From: Naematelia aurantialba
Lineage: Eukaryota; Basidiomycota; Tremellomycetes; Tremellales; Naemateliaceae
Assembly: GCA_021527695.1 (NCBI GenBank)
Contig: JAKFAO010000004.1
Coordinates: 1,343,001 to 1,407,000 of the forward strand
Length of the DNA stretch: 64,000 bases
Reading direction: 5' to 3'
The first letter of the stretch is position 1; the number at the start of each line of letters is the position of its first letter. The position numbers and the translations under genes are program-made. Shown in pieces: positions 21,945-33,539 of this stretch. The notes beneath the pieces are model-generated. The model had not been told where the DNA came from and searched no databases. It saw only the letters and a list, made by a program, of their open reading frames with translations.

Positions 21945-23924
21945 TCTGGTTTCTGGCTCGAAGCGACATTTCGCCAGTCTGGTCACTGGCTTCCTACTGA
22001 GTCTTTCGATGCATGGCATATCGTGCATATACGTCCTGCACGTCCACGTCTATACTTTCAAGGTCAGGCATGTCTTGGCACCGGTGACGACTGGAATCTC
22101 GGTCAGCGCTGTCGATCACTTGTGTTTCTGCCACTCGACCACTGGCTGCTATAGCTTACTCGCCAGCATCCACCGCAGCATGCTTATAGCTCTACCGTTC
22201 TCTATGACTCGGCGCTCTTCTGTCGCATCCTCCGTATTCTCCGCATTTCTCTACTTTCCACGAACCGTAAGGATGAATCCCATAGGTGCCTGGACACCGA
22301 GACCAGAAAACAATTAATCATTCAGGGATAAACAAGCAAGCACCAAACCCCCTCTTACACTCACGGCGGAATAGCCGAGGGCATCGTCGATCGCACCCGT
22401 TGACCCTGAGATCTTCCTCCCTTGAGCTTCTCGGCCTTAGTTCCCTTGACCCTGAGCGGGAACAGAGACCCTGAATGGATTTCTGCTGCAAGACGGATGC
22501 CCTGTTCTGGACAGTGGCCCAGAGTTGCTCTTTGTTCGGTAGTCACCGGCTCGTCAGAGTGCCCCCCTATCCTCCGCACCTTTACCTCACTTTTCTCCTT
22601 CCGTCTCTTGCTCGTCGCACATCCTCCCCAACCTTGCACGGACGCTCTCCGCCCTCGGGCGACTACCCCCCGCTTGCACCGTGAGCTAGAACGAGCGGCA
22701 GCGCTCACCCACTCGCCCCGTCTCGCCCAACCGACGATCATCTGCGGTCCCCGGGAAAACCACAGGAAAAAACGCCACGACCTGCCATCCCTCTCCCGGC
22801 TGCCGTCGTCGGCTTTCTTTTTCGCTACCGGAACGAACTTTAAGAATCGAATCTCTACCGTGTGCGTGTCGCCGACTCGTTGCGCTGCTCGCTGCGGGCA
22901 CTTGCAGGCGCTTGCCGTACCAGTGTGGTGGCGCTGGCGCCGTCTCGTCGGGCGCCAAAGGGGCAAGCAAGCCTGTTGGTCACCGAGCTCCGCGCCGCCC
23001 GTGACTCGTCCATCGCTTTCTTTCTTTCGTACCAAGACCACCTAGACACGCTCTTTCCTTTCGTTTCTAGCAACAATCATTGGTATTCTCTCCCCGTCCA
23101 ACAAACACAAACACCGTCGACAGGTCACGCGGACCGACGTATATTGCTGGCTGGACAGACGAAACGTGCAGATCGAGAACGCGACTGGCGACTCTACAAC
23201 TGAAAACTGAGACAGACCGAGACCATTCACTGCGATCGCTGCAATTAACAATCTGCCTCGAGGCGTCAGTGCACGCGCCAGTCCCAGGGGCGGCGACCAA
23301 AGGCCGTGTGCTTGGTCGGTCACTTTGCTTCTTCCAACGGAATACCTGGAAGAAGCTGGACAGTGCACGGACACCATTCTTTCGGAGTTTGTCACCCCAT
23401 CGCCAGCGCCGGCATATGGTCTTTAGATGTCATCGTCACATTCAAAGGGATCCGAGGCAGGTAAAGGACAGTTGCCATCAGGTGAGTAGTCTTCCCCACG
23501 CGCTCGGCTCCCCCCGTGTCACTCCTGCTCGCCGCACGCCTCGTTCTCCCCATCCTTTCATGGTTGATCATCGATGCCGATGCTACCCCCCCCCGCCCAC
23601 CCATCCCTCCCTGGCCACACCATTCCCCTTGATGTTCCTCGATTTCCCATTTCCGATCCAGTGCTGGCACTCGAAGCGTCCCTCAATGGCGAGTGTCGAG
23701 TGCTGCCCCGCATCGCCTCTCACTTGTACACGCGATTTCGATTCTTCCCCCTCGAAATGCCATTCGCATCCAGCCCACAATATCCCGCAATATGGCTCAC
23801 TTAGCCCCGATCGGGTGCTTCGCGGATGCTGACACCATTTCCAGCGGACAACCTTCTGGTGGGGTCGTCTAGCCACCTCCCACATCCCAATCCCTCACTC
23901 CACCCGACTCACCACCTCTTCACA
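21945..23924. other. 2-kb region upstream of the MHYT gene
   Basis: No supported gene. A 226-codon open frame on the minus strand (22361-23041) is basic and low in conserved features and I regard it as chance. The plus strand from about 22540 is pyrimidine-rich, with TTTCTTTCTTTCG at 23010-23025, suggesting the promoter and leader of the MHYT gene. The motif gctgacaccatttccag ending at 23844 looks like a branch point plus acceptor, so a leader intron is likely; for this reason I do not use the in-frame ATG at 23826. Confidence 0.5.
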
Positions 23925-26900
23925 ATGGATGCGACAGCCCGGCAACGACATCGAGCATCAGCACAGTATCGCCCGCCGCGGTTGACCCAAACGGCGACGG
24001 CTTTCGTCTTTTCCCTATGTGTGCCCTACATCGCAGCGGCCAGTCCCCTCCCTGCACCCGCGCCTGGTGGCCCAGAAAGCCACCCTTTCGTCTATGAGGC
24101 ACCCATGAGAGCGCTGGAGCATGTGGTACTCAGTGCTGGACGCGTCGTTACCCGACTATACCGGCGGCATCCCTCACATCCCACCATAGCGATAGCTTCC
24201 GTCGACCCCGACGGCTATGTGCGCATGCCGCACGACTATGTCGCTCTCATACAACGCTTCAATGGCGGCTTCATCATTCTCTCGTACATCATTGCCTTGG
24301 TCGGTTCGATGTGTACGCTCGAGCTCCTCATTCGGCGGACCACCAACTCTGGCTGGCGGAATCAGGTCCTCTTGCTCTCTGCTGGCCTCACCTTTGGCGC
24401 CGTCTCGACGTTCTCCATGCACTTCATCTTCAACAATTCTCTCACCCTGCATCACCCTCTCGAAGAACGTCGCGACTATCCGGCACTGTACCTCTCGTAC
24501 GAGCCGGGCTACACCGTGCTTTCTCTAGTAGCGACCTGTTGCGCCATGACGATCGCATTTTTCATCATGGGTACCACGCCGTCCGACTGGCCGTGTCTTC
24601 CTAGCACGCGCCGCAAGCGAGCCCGAAGAAGGAGCTCACAAAGCGTTGGGGCAGACGAATACGGCAGATGGAAATCCGCTCAGCGACAGGTCATCCGGCG
24701 AGGAACTGTGCGGGTTGGGGCGCTCATGAATCAGGCAAGCAGTGCGGCAAAATGGAGTCTCATGCCTGGCAGTCATGGTGAGGAGAACGGATGGTCGCGG
24801 ACTCCCAAGTCGGGAAAGGCGGAGAAAACGGCGGGAGTCGACGATGAGGAGGACATGATAAGGCACGAGAATGAACTGCGCGATCTCGATTTTCGGTTGG
24901 GTCGATCAGCGGTCAAGCTCGCTCTGGAGCGTCGCTATGGTTCAACGAGTACAGTTAGTCACGAGACACCGCCGCATCCAGAACAACGCCCTTTGCGGCG
25001 CATGTCGAGCATCGGTTCCCTGCCGCAGCATCCGTCGCCTGTTTGGATCGCTCCCTCGAGCTCGCGCCGAGGGTCAGCTATCGACCCCGGCACCTCGACA
25101 GCCTCAGACGTCTTCGCCCCCGGGTTCAGCTTCCCATCGCGTATCGACACAGACTCTGCTTCTTCCATTACCAATTTGCTTCCTTCAGCACCCCCATTTG
25201 CCACACTTTCGCCGCCACCGCTCTCTCTTGACGTCCCTCCGAACCCATTAGTGCACGACTTCTCCGGCCGGCGAGCTTCCATGCCCGCGGTGGGTCTCGC
25301 CACCGTTCGGTCCGAAGCAGCCTCATATCGCAGTGCTCTAACTTTGAGTCGGATCCAGTCGCTTCCGGAACCAGACGCCGACTCCCCAAAACTGCCTTCC
25401 CGAATTGGCTCGCGCGAGCAGAAACTAGCAAGCCCTCCTACGCTCTCCGTCACCGCCAAGCTTGACACAATCCAATCCCATGAGGAGCATCCGGATCCAA
25501 TTATGAGCCCGAAGCAAGTCCGAGGCGTCGACAGTCAAGTGAACAAGCTCGAAAAATTCCTCGGGTTTGATGTCGTCACACGGTCCGACATAGTCAAGGT
25601 CTTTATCACGGGCACAATTGCCGGCTTTGGTGTTGCTGCCATGCGTATGTCTTTTGTGATTGGCACCTTCTGAGAGCTGATTGGTGCAGACTACATTGGA
25701 CAATTGTCTATCACAGGCATGCCGTACATCGCTTACAAGCCGCCGTACGTGGTCGGCTCGGTCGTCATCGCATCCGGCGCTGTGGTGATTGCGCTGTATA
25801 TCATGTTCATCATGCTTCGCCCGAAACTCAAGCACAATTGGGTGTCGAAAGTGATTGTAGCGGTCATTCTCTCCCTCGCAGTCACCGCCATGCACTTTTG
25901 CGGTGAGTTCCCAGCATGAGAGCCAGGACTTATACTGAATATCACCATTTAGGTATGATGGGGACGGTGTATGGCTGGCCTAGAGGTGAACCCATCACCT
26001 CGCACAACATACTCACCGGCACGAACCGTGCGATCACCGGTATAGTGGCGGCCCTCGCTTTCGTCGCTTGTTTGGGCTGTATTACCTTCTTTGTCTTCCA
26101 CTCGCTGCGGCTGAGGAAGGAGCGGGCTCGACGAAGGCGAGTGGTCGTTGCGGCGGTGTTTCTGGACGTCAACGATCGCATTCTCGTCAACTCTACCGAT
26201 GGGCTTCTACCAATGTGCGATATCGCCTCTCTGGCTGGTACTACGGAGGGAACGAGCTCGCGCAAGTCGATCCGTTCCTTCTCCCAGTCATTTTCCAGCG
26301 ACTCGACTGTGCTCGGTATCGACCTCACGACTGGCCATGATGCCTTTATCTCTGCCCTAAAGATGAGCTGGTCGTGGCGGAACCCAAACTTGGCGCCGAT
26401 CAGTGAGGCGGAGCGTCCTGGAGCCATCACCCTGTCTTCCACACTTGCCGACATTCGGCGGGGAAGCATGACGACTCTGGAGTCTGGGGTCGATGGGTCT
26501 CGTAAGTTCAAGTTGAGCGTGACCAAGTTTCTGGAGCGCTTTGCGATATCGTCTGGCCAATTGGCGAATCGCTTGATCGGTACTCAGAATGGCATCTCCC
26601 GGCTGGGTGTCCTCTACGATCAGATCTTGACAACGGGATGGGTCAAACTCAACAAGTCGAACGACACTGTCTCAAAGGGGCAGCTCATTTTTCTCGTCCG
26701 GCGTATCGCGTCTGCGGCCGAGCGCGACGACCTGGCAGCAAACTTTATCTTTGCCGACGCCTCTGCGGTGGCGGCATCACTTCACAAGACACTCAGTGTG
26801 CCTCTTGAGCACACCGTGCCGCTCCTCAAAGATATCCGGGTGTGGTGTGATGCGACATTCCACGACGCACTCAAACCGAGGACTCTGTATGCCGGCGTAG

Positions 26901-27952
26901 CCGTTGTTCAGGCAACGCCGTTTGACGGCCTGCGGATCCTGCTCGAGCACAACAACCGTACCCGCTTGCCCGTGCGTGAGCTGTGCAGCTTTGGCACGAC
27001 GACTGGTGCCAGCGCGACAGAATTGAGCGGGACGGTTGAGGAGATTGGCGAGGCACTCACCTGGTTGGACGGGATGACGCTCTTGTCTGTCATTGCCCGG
27101 AACATGACGGTTGAACCCAACCCTATCGGAGGTGCGCGAGTGGCGAATCTCCTGGCAGCTCTCGAACGAGCAGTGGTCCCGATGCTCGACGAGATGCTCA
27201 CGGCAGACGACATGGCGCATGTCCTTCCCCGACTCACGCTGCATCCCGTCATCGTGCCGCTGCTGCCGGGCTCGCAGGGGCCGCACGTCATCATGTTCTA
27301 CGCAAACTACGACGCAGCGGTCAATACGTTTACGGACAAGTGGTTGCCTTTCTCGCTGTTTCGCGTGCAGAACGCCTGTGTCATGGCGGCGAAGATACAG
27401 GCGGCGTTGCGGATGGAACCACTGCTGTACCCAGCGGTCACGAGCGTGCGCCGGCCCTCGAAAGTGCAGTTTGAGTTTCCCGGTCAGAACCAAGGGCAAG
27501 GTTCCAGTCAAACTCAAGGGCAAGGGCAAGGTCAAGGTCAAGGGCAAGAAGACGGTGATGCAGGTGGCGCAGGAGCCGCGTCCGGCGCCATTTCACCAAC
27601 AGCCCGCTCTCACTCGTCGGACACGTCGACGCCTAATGGTGCGCCTGGGTCGGCGTCCGGTTCGTTCCGGTCAAGTGTGCCGCGGCGCAGCTCGATTGCG
27701 CGTACACAGCGCTTTGGATCGATCGACAAGTACGCAGAGCGGGATGTGGAGTCGCCGGCCCAGGCTCCGCCAGGTTCCACGCTGCCGTTGGGGAATGGCA
27801 TGCTGCAGTCGCCGATCCACACTGTGCCGTTTAGTGCCGCAATCCAGGAGACGTCGCCTTTACGAGAGAAGGAAGGGGTCCCGGGAGTGGCGGAATGGGA
27901 GGCCGAGTGGCTGTTGTTGCTCTTGCGGAACAAGCTCCATGCGGAGGCGTAG
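23925..27952 (+). CDS. MHYT-domain integral membrane signalling protein
   Basis: Predicted 1310 aa. Exons: 23925-25644, 25690-25902, 25953-27952 (introns of 45 and 50 nt). MHYT proteins have paired helices with conserved Met-His-Tyr/Phe at the membrane face and were proposed to sense diatomic gases or metals through them; the ligand is not established. Here the motifs read TFSMHFIFN, AAMHYIGQL (split by intron 1) and TAMHFCGMM (split just after by intron 2). A signal-like hydrophobic stretch, ATAFVFSLCVPYIAAA, precedes the first helix. Between helices 3 and 4 lies a disordered, basic Ser/Pro-rich loop of some 330 residues. After the last helix, an approximately 600-residue cytoplasmic domain starts with HSLRLRKERARRRRVVVAAVFLD; fungal homologues share this tail, whose function is unknown. 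A GQGQ repeat occurs near residue 1160. Confidence 0.9.
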
Positions 27953-28464
27953 ACGAGGCGTAGACGGGCATAGACGAGGCATAGACGAGTTGGAGGAACG
28001 AAGCATGGACGATTCATAGCCGAGTTGGAGAAAGCAGGGCCGGTAGAGGAAGAAGGGCGTGGCGTAGAGGTGGGGAGGGGGGTAGGAGTGGGGAAGGGGT
28101 GGTACGGCAGGTATAATGCGAGTTGCAGGATGGGAGAGGAGGCACGGTGCGGTTACCGTGGCACCGGTTGCGGGTGGCGGCTCGGTGCGGTTGCGGTGCA
28201 CCGTTTGTAGGTCACCAAGGTGGCTCCGCTTTTGGGTCTCGGGCATACACAAGGGTATAATGTTGTATACATACCATACATTATCATACTAGTCTTCGCA
28301 ACGCATTGTCATTAGTGTATCTCTCTGCGAGTATAATCATCGCGATACGCGCTCCAATGTGGGCCACGATGTATCCTAGCATTAGACTCGAAATAGACTC
28401 GTGCGAGCTGTTGGGCCATCGCCGCTCGCGGCGGCTGCTCTTCCACGGTCATGCAACTCTTCAG
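27953..28464. other. Convergent intergenic region
   Basis: Between the stops of the MHYT gene and the FAH-family gene. Starts with imperfect copies of gcgtagacgag/gcatagacgag (27947-27990). Otherwise nothing recognisable apart from an AT-rich stretch near 28250-28295. Confidence 0.6.
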
Positions 28465-30207
28465 CTAGTTCTCCATGGTTATGCGGTTGAACAGCGTCCC
28501 AACGCCATGCGAGACAAAGACGCCAAACTCGTCGCCCTCCTGCAACACCCGCTTTGGCTCGTGAGACCACCCTACGCCGGCGGGCGTGCTGCATTGCAAT
28601 TGCATCAGCACGGTGTACAGTAGTGATGCATAATGTAGTGATGCACAATGTAGTGATGCATAATGTAGTGATGCACGGAGTAGTGATGCACGGAGTAGTA
28701 CGAGCAGACATCTTCGGTTGCGCCGGCCACTGGTACGTACCCGGTCAAGATGAGAGTGCCCGCGGGGAGGGTCGTGCCCTGCGACAGGAAGGAGATGATC
28801 TTGGGCACCGAGAAGATGAGGTCGCTGAGCGTGTCAGTGTGAGTGGCCTGTCTGGCAATTGTATGGCACTGTGGCTACTCTCCCCGGCTGAGTGAGATGG
28901 TGCGAGAGACCAGAGAGACGAGAGGTAAGGCGAGGGATGAGAGGTGGGGGAATGAGCAGGGGAAGGGACACGGGGAGGGGAGTAGGGACCAGGAGCAAGA
29001 AGCTTGCAAGATAAACGAAGAAGATAAACGAAGACACGAGGCTCACTCTAGGCCCGACTCTTGGGCGGTGTCACCGTTGAGCGTGCCGCGAATCGTCATC
29101 TCGCCAATCGAATGCACCTGGTCTTTGTGCACTATGGCCGGGCCGATCGGACACGCGCCGTCAAAGGATTTCGAATAACACCATTGGGATTGGGCAAACT
29201 GCGCCTTGCGGGACGAGATGTCGTTTGCTGCGGTGTACCTGTTTTCTAGTCAGTACCTCCACCTACTGCCATCGTCCTTCGAAAGCATTAGAACGGGTTA
29301 CATTCCGTAGGCTGTTGACACAGACTTGGAGGAGGCGCTGCATGGAAAGGATAGGATCTGGTGCCGTGGCGGGAGACAGAATTGGGAATGGGGCAGATGA
29401 CCATGGCGGTAGAGAAAACACACCCGAGGACATAGTCCATCGCCTGCTCCTCTGAAACATTCTTGCACGCCTTGCCCAGAACCACCGCGAGCTCAGACTC
29501 GTAGTCCGCCGCGTCGTCGCTCACGACCGACCGCGGGATGATCGTGGGCGCAGGGTACGGGTCGGCGAGGGAGGTGGCGGGTTTCATGAATACCGGGGGG
29601 ACGGCGGGGAGTTCAAAGGAGAGCTCTTGGGCGTGGCGGACGTACTGCGGACGGCGGACGGCGGACGGCGGACGGCAGTTTAGTCAGAGATGCATGCAGT
29701 TGTATAGATCTAGGCGTGGAGGAGCGCGGAGGTGGAGAAGAGAAGGGAGACGGAGACAGAGATGAACAGATGAACGAGCAAATGAGCCGAATGGGGAGAA
29801 CAGGGGGTGAAAGAAACAGAGAAACAGAGAAACAGAGAAACAGAGAAACAGAGAGACGGACACACAGAGACAGGTGAGGAGGATAGCAAGGCGCAACCCA
29901 TGGAGATCAAGAGATACCAAGACGTATGAAAGAACGGAAACACAACCGAACATACATTCAGCCCAATACACCGAATAGTCCCCACCTCGCCCTGCGCAAG
30001 CGGGCTCAACAACCTCTCGACCCTCTCGGTCCGTCCCACCCTCTCCCCGGGCTCAAGGACCGACGAACCAGAGAACACATCGACCTCGATCGGCTCGCCA
30101 TGGCGCGACGCAACGCCGACGTCGAGGTCGCGTAGGACCGGCTCGCCGATCAGGGGCGTCAAGGATGATTTGGGCAGGAACCGCACGAGGCGCGCGAAGC
30201 GGGCCAT
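28465..30207 (-). CDS. Fumarylacetoacetate hydrolase family protein (FAHD1-like acylpyruvase)
   Basis: Predicted 290 aa. Exons: 29956-30207, 29424-29644, 29047-29238, 28741-28824, 28465-28588. FAH-fold enzymes use a divalent metal to cleave or decarboxylate beta-diketo acids; the short FAHD1 type acts on acylpyruvates or oxaloacetate, often in mitochondria. Seen: IRCIGLNYVRHAQEL, PVFMKPATSLADP, the metal-binding ESE in DYESELAVVLGK, GYTAANDISSRKAQ, RSFDGACPIGP-like KSFDGACPIGP, LILTGTPAGVGW and the end HGVGTLFNRITMEN. All of these are restored only after splicing. Which substrate is used cannot be told. Introns 1 (311 nt) and 4 (152 nt) carry tandem repeats. It shares a 275-bp upstream region with the small protein gene at 30483. 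Confidence 0.93.
28621..28695. repeat. 15-bp minisatellite in intron 4 of the FAH-family gene
   Basis: Five copies with exact 15-bp spacing (starts 28621, 28636, 28651, 28666, 28681) of tagtgatgcataatg and its variants ending acaatg or acggag. The array fills about half of the intron. Confidence 0.95.
29645..29955 (-). repeat. Repeat-bearing intron 1 of the FAH-family gene
   Basis: A 311-nt intron containing a cggacgg run next to the acceptor (29645-29680) and a gaaacaga run (about 29813-29855). Confidence 0.85.
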
Positions 30208-30482
30208 CCTTGCTCTGTATCTTCTTCTGCCACCTTATTACGCCAGCCCGCTCGACGATGGCTTGCAGCGTGTGCGCTGGTGGTGTTCACGCTGGTGTTC
30301 ACAAGGGACGTCACGAACAATAACAATGGTGACTAGGGGACGAGACACTTTTCGGAATTCGGACGCCGGCTGTACGGGCCGGCTACTGGAAGACGGCGTC
30401 TCGCCGCCTAAGTCACAGCACGCTCGTACTCGCCAGCTCAGTCTCTGCCTCCGACACTTGCTCGTCCTCGAGCACGCGTCGC
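30208..30482. promoter_or_regulatory. Bidirectional promoter, FAH-family gene / small mitochondrial protein
   Basis: The 275 bp between divergent start codons. No clear motif; both products are plausibly mitochondrial, so shared control would make sense, but this is inference. Confidence 0.45.
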
Positions 30483-31291
30483 ATGCTTCGATTGTTAGGT
30501 AGGCCACTTGCGCGGCAAGCCCGTTTCGCAAGCACCATGTCCGACTCGCAACAGCCCGTCAACCTCGTTTCGGTCAATACCACGCCCGAACGCGCGCGCA
30601 AAGTCATTGGGCAGGTGATTGATGCCGTCAAGGAGAAATACACCATCATACACGCGGGGAACTCGGAGAGTAGGTCGTACTCCCCACTGCCACGCACTAC
30701 GCTGTAGCCCTCCGTTTGTTAAGCAGTACGCTGTTGTGGAAAAAGAGCTGTCGCTGACGAGCGTAGCAATCGAGGGCGTGGCTCCGTTGCTGAGATCCGT
30801 CCAGCCTCCACCTGGTATTCTGGTGAGGCACTTCTCTTGCGAGCCTGCTGACAAGTAGTTCTGCGCATCAATGGTGCGTCGATCTCAAAATCGCGCTCTC
30901 ACCAGCTAGCAGCTACCCACATCTCCATCGCCCATCACGCCCCTGCATTGTCTAAAAGTGTGCCATCTGCTGACGTCTGTCATCGCACTGACGTTTGTCA
31001 TCGCATTTCCATCTTGTCATCGTAGTGCCTGACAACATGTTGTACCGCATAGTCTCTTATCAACTACATCGTGTCGGCTCATATCACCACGTGTGCCGTG
31101 TCTCGTAAGCTGATAACGGGCAGTGGACTCCGGAGGAGCAAGAGCGCATCCAGCAGATCGCACACGACACCGTCCCTGGCATTAGGACGCACGCGATCCC
31201 CACCGGTCTACACGTCAAGGCTGGGCCAGAAGGGGTTGTCAAGTACCTCCTCGAGCGGGTCGACCAGATCATGCAGGAGAGGCAGACTTAG
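30483..31291 (+). CDS. Small conserved protein with mitochondrial presequence, function unknown
   Basis: Predicted 141 aa. Exons: 30483-30669, 30767-30822, 30859-30873 (15 nt, encoding FCASM), 31124-31291. The N-terminus, MLRLLGRPLARQARFAST, is Arg-rich, lacks acidic residues and looks like a mitochondrial targeting peptide. The body, assembled across introns, runs VSVNTTPERARKVIGQVI, IIHAGNSETIEGVAPLL, GILFCASMWTPEEQERIQQI, HAIPTGLHVKAGPEGVVKYL. The CASMWTPEE block and the GLxVxxGPxxVVxYL block resemble a small, uncharacterised eukaryotic family I recognise only vaguely; I assign no function. A 36-nt intron (30823-30858) and a 250-nt intron flank the microexon. An alternative start at the second Met (MSDSQQPVN) would remove the presequence. 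Confidence 0.78.
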
Positions 31292-31853
31292 TTGTATACT
31301 TGCTGTACCCGGCATCCTTTTGCGCCTTTGATGTGGACCTGAGGCAGTGAGTAGACAGCAAGCCGAGCCTTACCGTGGCGACGCGATCAGCCACGAGTCA
31401 TCGGCGAGCGATAGCTGATAGAGCATTGCTTGACCCAACTGGCCTGCAAAGTGTCATACCTAGACGGTCAACGGGCTGCCAAATTCCAAAGATATGCCAA
31501 ATGCCAAAGCTTGGATTCGGCCGTGGCAACGAGAAACAGCAACCTAGCAGTGCATGATTTGCCACCCAAGTGATAGCGCCACGTGATGAAATTCCGAAAA
31601 ATGCCGAAACTGCCAGCCTCCTGCACGCGCCTGATTTTCCCATCGGACGGTCTAATTCCTCTTCTTCCTTCTTGCCACCCGCTGCACATTCTCACAGCCT
31701 CACATCCGTCCTACATCTCTACACTGGCAGCTCCAACCACACCCAGCGCAGAGACTACAGCGCTACTACACCCTTGATAGCCAAGTAGATACTTGGCCCT
31801 CTACCGTCCTCGCCGACGGCTTTGCAGATTATCACTGGACTAGACGAGTCAGG
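31292..31853. other. Intergenic region upstream of SPO12-A
   Basis: 562 bp with no supported gene. Contains a short direct repeat (ccaaagatatgccaaatgccaaag, 31487-31510) and a pyrimidine-rich stretch near 31660-31690. Confidence 0.5.
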
Positions 31854-32651
31854 ATGACACCGACCAAGCCTTCGTCCGCTCCGTCGCCGACTATCACCCC
31901 ACTGCACGACCCCGCCAAGGAAGCAAAGGTGCTGCCGCAGCAGAAGCCTCTGGGCACCGCAAATCGTGAGTTGGGATCGAGTGCTCAGGATCAGAGGCAG
32001 CGGGCAAGACGGGTTGAACAATAGTCTACGGCGGGTTGAATGGGGCAGCGGGGGTTGATCTAAGGATACTCTTCGGATGGATCTTGGGATGGGAATGAGT
32101 CATAGTCTGCAACTGCCGAATCATTTGAGCCTGTTCAGCACGCTTAAAAGGTGCCAATGTCGACCACACGCTGACTGTGCTGTAGCAAATCCCGTCGTCC
32201 CCGGTCAACCGACCGACCCCCACCAAGCTGCCTTAGGGCAAAAGGCGCTGTTGGCGAAGAAGTTTGCCAAAGCAAAGTAGGTCATGCACTCTCGCAACCC
32301 GTAACACTCTCTGCACTCTTGCGCGCACCAAGGACACTGTCGTCCACCCGCATGCAAATCCCCTGAGAAGATGCCAGAGCCCGACGCTGACATGGCGTAG
32401 CAAACCTACCATCTCCCCGACCGACCAAATGCAATCCCCCTGTACTGCCAAGCTCGCCGGCGCAAAACAACGGCACTTTTCCAAGTGAGTTTCCGAGGTC
32501 TAGGCACCTCTCCACAGAATTTACAACACGTCCCACTGACACGGACACCGATAGAGGCAAGCCGGCGTCGCTGGCGCAGAGCTTTGTCGCACTTAGGGAT
32601 TCGGGCGGAAGCGCACCACCTGCGGCAGGGAACGCCAAGTTTGATTTCTGA
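31854..32651 (+). CDS. Spo12-family cell-cycle regulator, copy A
   Basis: Predicted 127 aa. Exons: 31854-31965, 32186-32276, 32401-32484, 32555-32651. The defining Spo12 motif is SPCTAKLAGAKQRHF, preceded by ISPTD with Ser-Pro/Thr sites suited to proline-directed kinases, and followed by KGKPASLAQSF. In budding yeast Spo12 is a nucleolar activator of Cdc14 release (FEAR pathway) at mitotic exit and is needed for normal meiosis; the same role here is inferred. The protein is otherwise disordered. A paralogue lies 27 kb away at 59466. The two share intron phases and an 84-nt third exon. Confidence 0.88.
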
Positions 32652-33539
32652 TGCGGTTAACAAGGAGAGAGAAAGGATGTAGAAAGTTTGTGAGTCGTCC
32701 ACTGCGAATTAGCGACGCCGACCCTCTGGCAAGGAGGTGGTTGTTCTGGTGGAGGACAGAACGAGAGACGGACGGCAGCTGATGGGTGGATTGAACAGGC
32801 TGCTCGGATACCTCACGACCCCTGACGATTCCTGTTGGTCTGTTGCCGCCGTTTTGATTCTTGTACCGTGCTTGATAGTATCTGTGATTCGACGTTGGTT
32901 GTTGGTGTCACTTTCCCCGCTTCCGGCTGTGGCGTGGATGGTCATGTGAGTGAGGCGTTAGGAACGAGGCGTGATGGTCATGTGAGAAGCGAGGCGTAAG
33001 TGCCTAGAGAGTTGAACAAGAGACCGAGCGCAGAGCGTGTGCACTGAGATGCAGGCTGCGCTGGCCGGCTGTGACTGTTGGTGTTCTATGTATATGCATG
33101 CATGATGTATACGATGCAGCGAGGGGTTCACCAGTGATAGTGTGGCGTTGGTGGCGTTGGCGGTGGCGGTGGCGAGTTGGCGTTGGGGTCGAGGCGAAAG
33201 TCTTCGGAAGCGACCTTGCAAGCAGCGTCAAGCGTCAACATGCACGGCGGGATGCTCCGACCGAACGTATCATGAACCGATCTAGGCCCCTTCTATCGCT
33301 CCGCCTCTATCCGCCCCGGACGGTCTTGTCCATTGTACCCTGCCCGCTGCGCCATCCGCCCCGTTGTTCCCCGCCATCTTCCCCGGGTTCCCCGCCATCT
33401 TCCCCATTGCATCCCGCTCGCTTCGCTGCCTTTCCCCTTCTTCCTGTGTCCTTGTGCTGCTCGCGGCCCCGTCGTTCTCATCCCAGACCCTGTCGCTCCT
33501 CCCCCGGTCGTGAAGATACCGCCGTCCATGTACAGCAGA
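32652..33539. other. Convergent intergenic region
   Basis: 888 bp between the stops of SPO12-A and the dienelactone hydrolase gene. Contains a ggcgttggtggcggtggc run (33143-33180). Nothing else recognised. Confidence 0.6.

Noticed and set aside
22361..23041. 226-codon open frame on the minus strand upstream of the MHYT gene
   Set aside because: Composition is basic and Arg-rich without domain resemblance, and it overlaps what looks like the promoter and leader of the MHYT gene.
23826..23924. Upstream in-frame ATG for the MHYT protein
   Set aside because: It lies in a sequence that looks like a branch point plus acceptor (gctgacaccatttccag), so it is probably in a leader intron; the ATG at 23925 gives a natural hydrophobic N-terminus.
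28621..28695. 15-bp periodic array considered as a possible regulatory or CRISPR-type array
   Set aside because: No spacers between units, and it lies fully inside an intron of the FAH-family gene.
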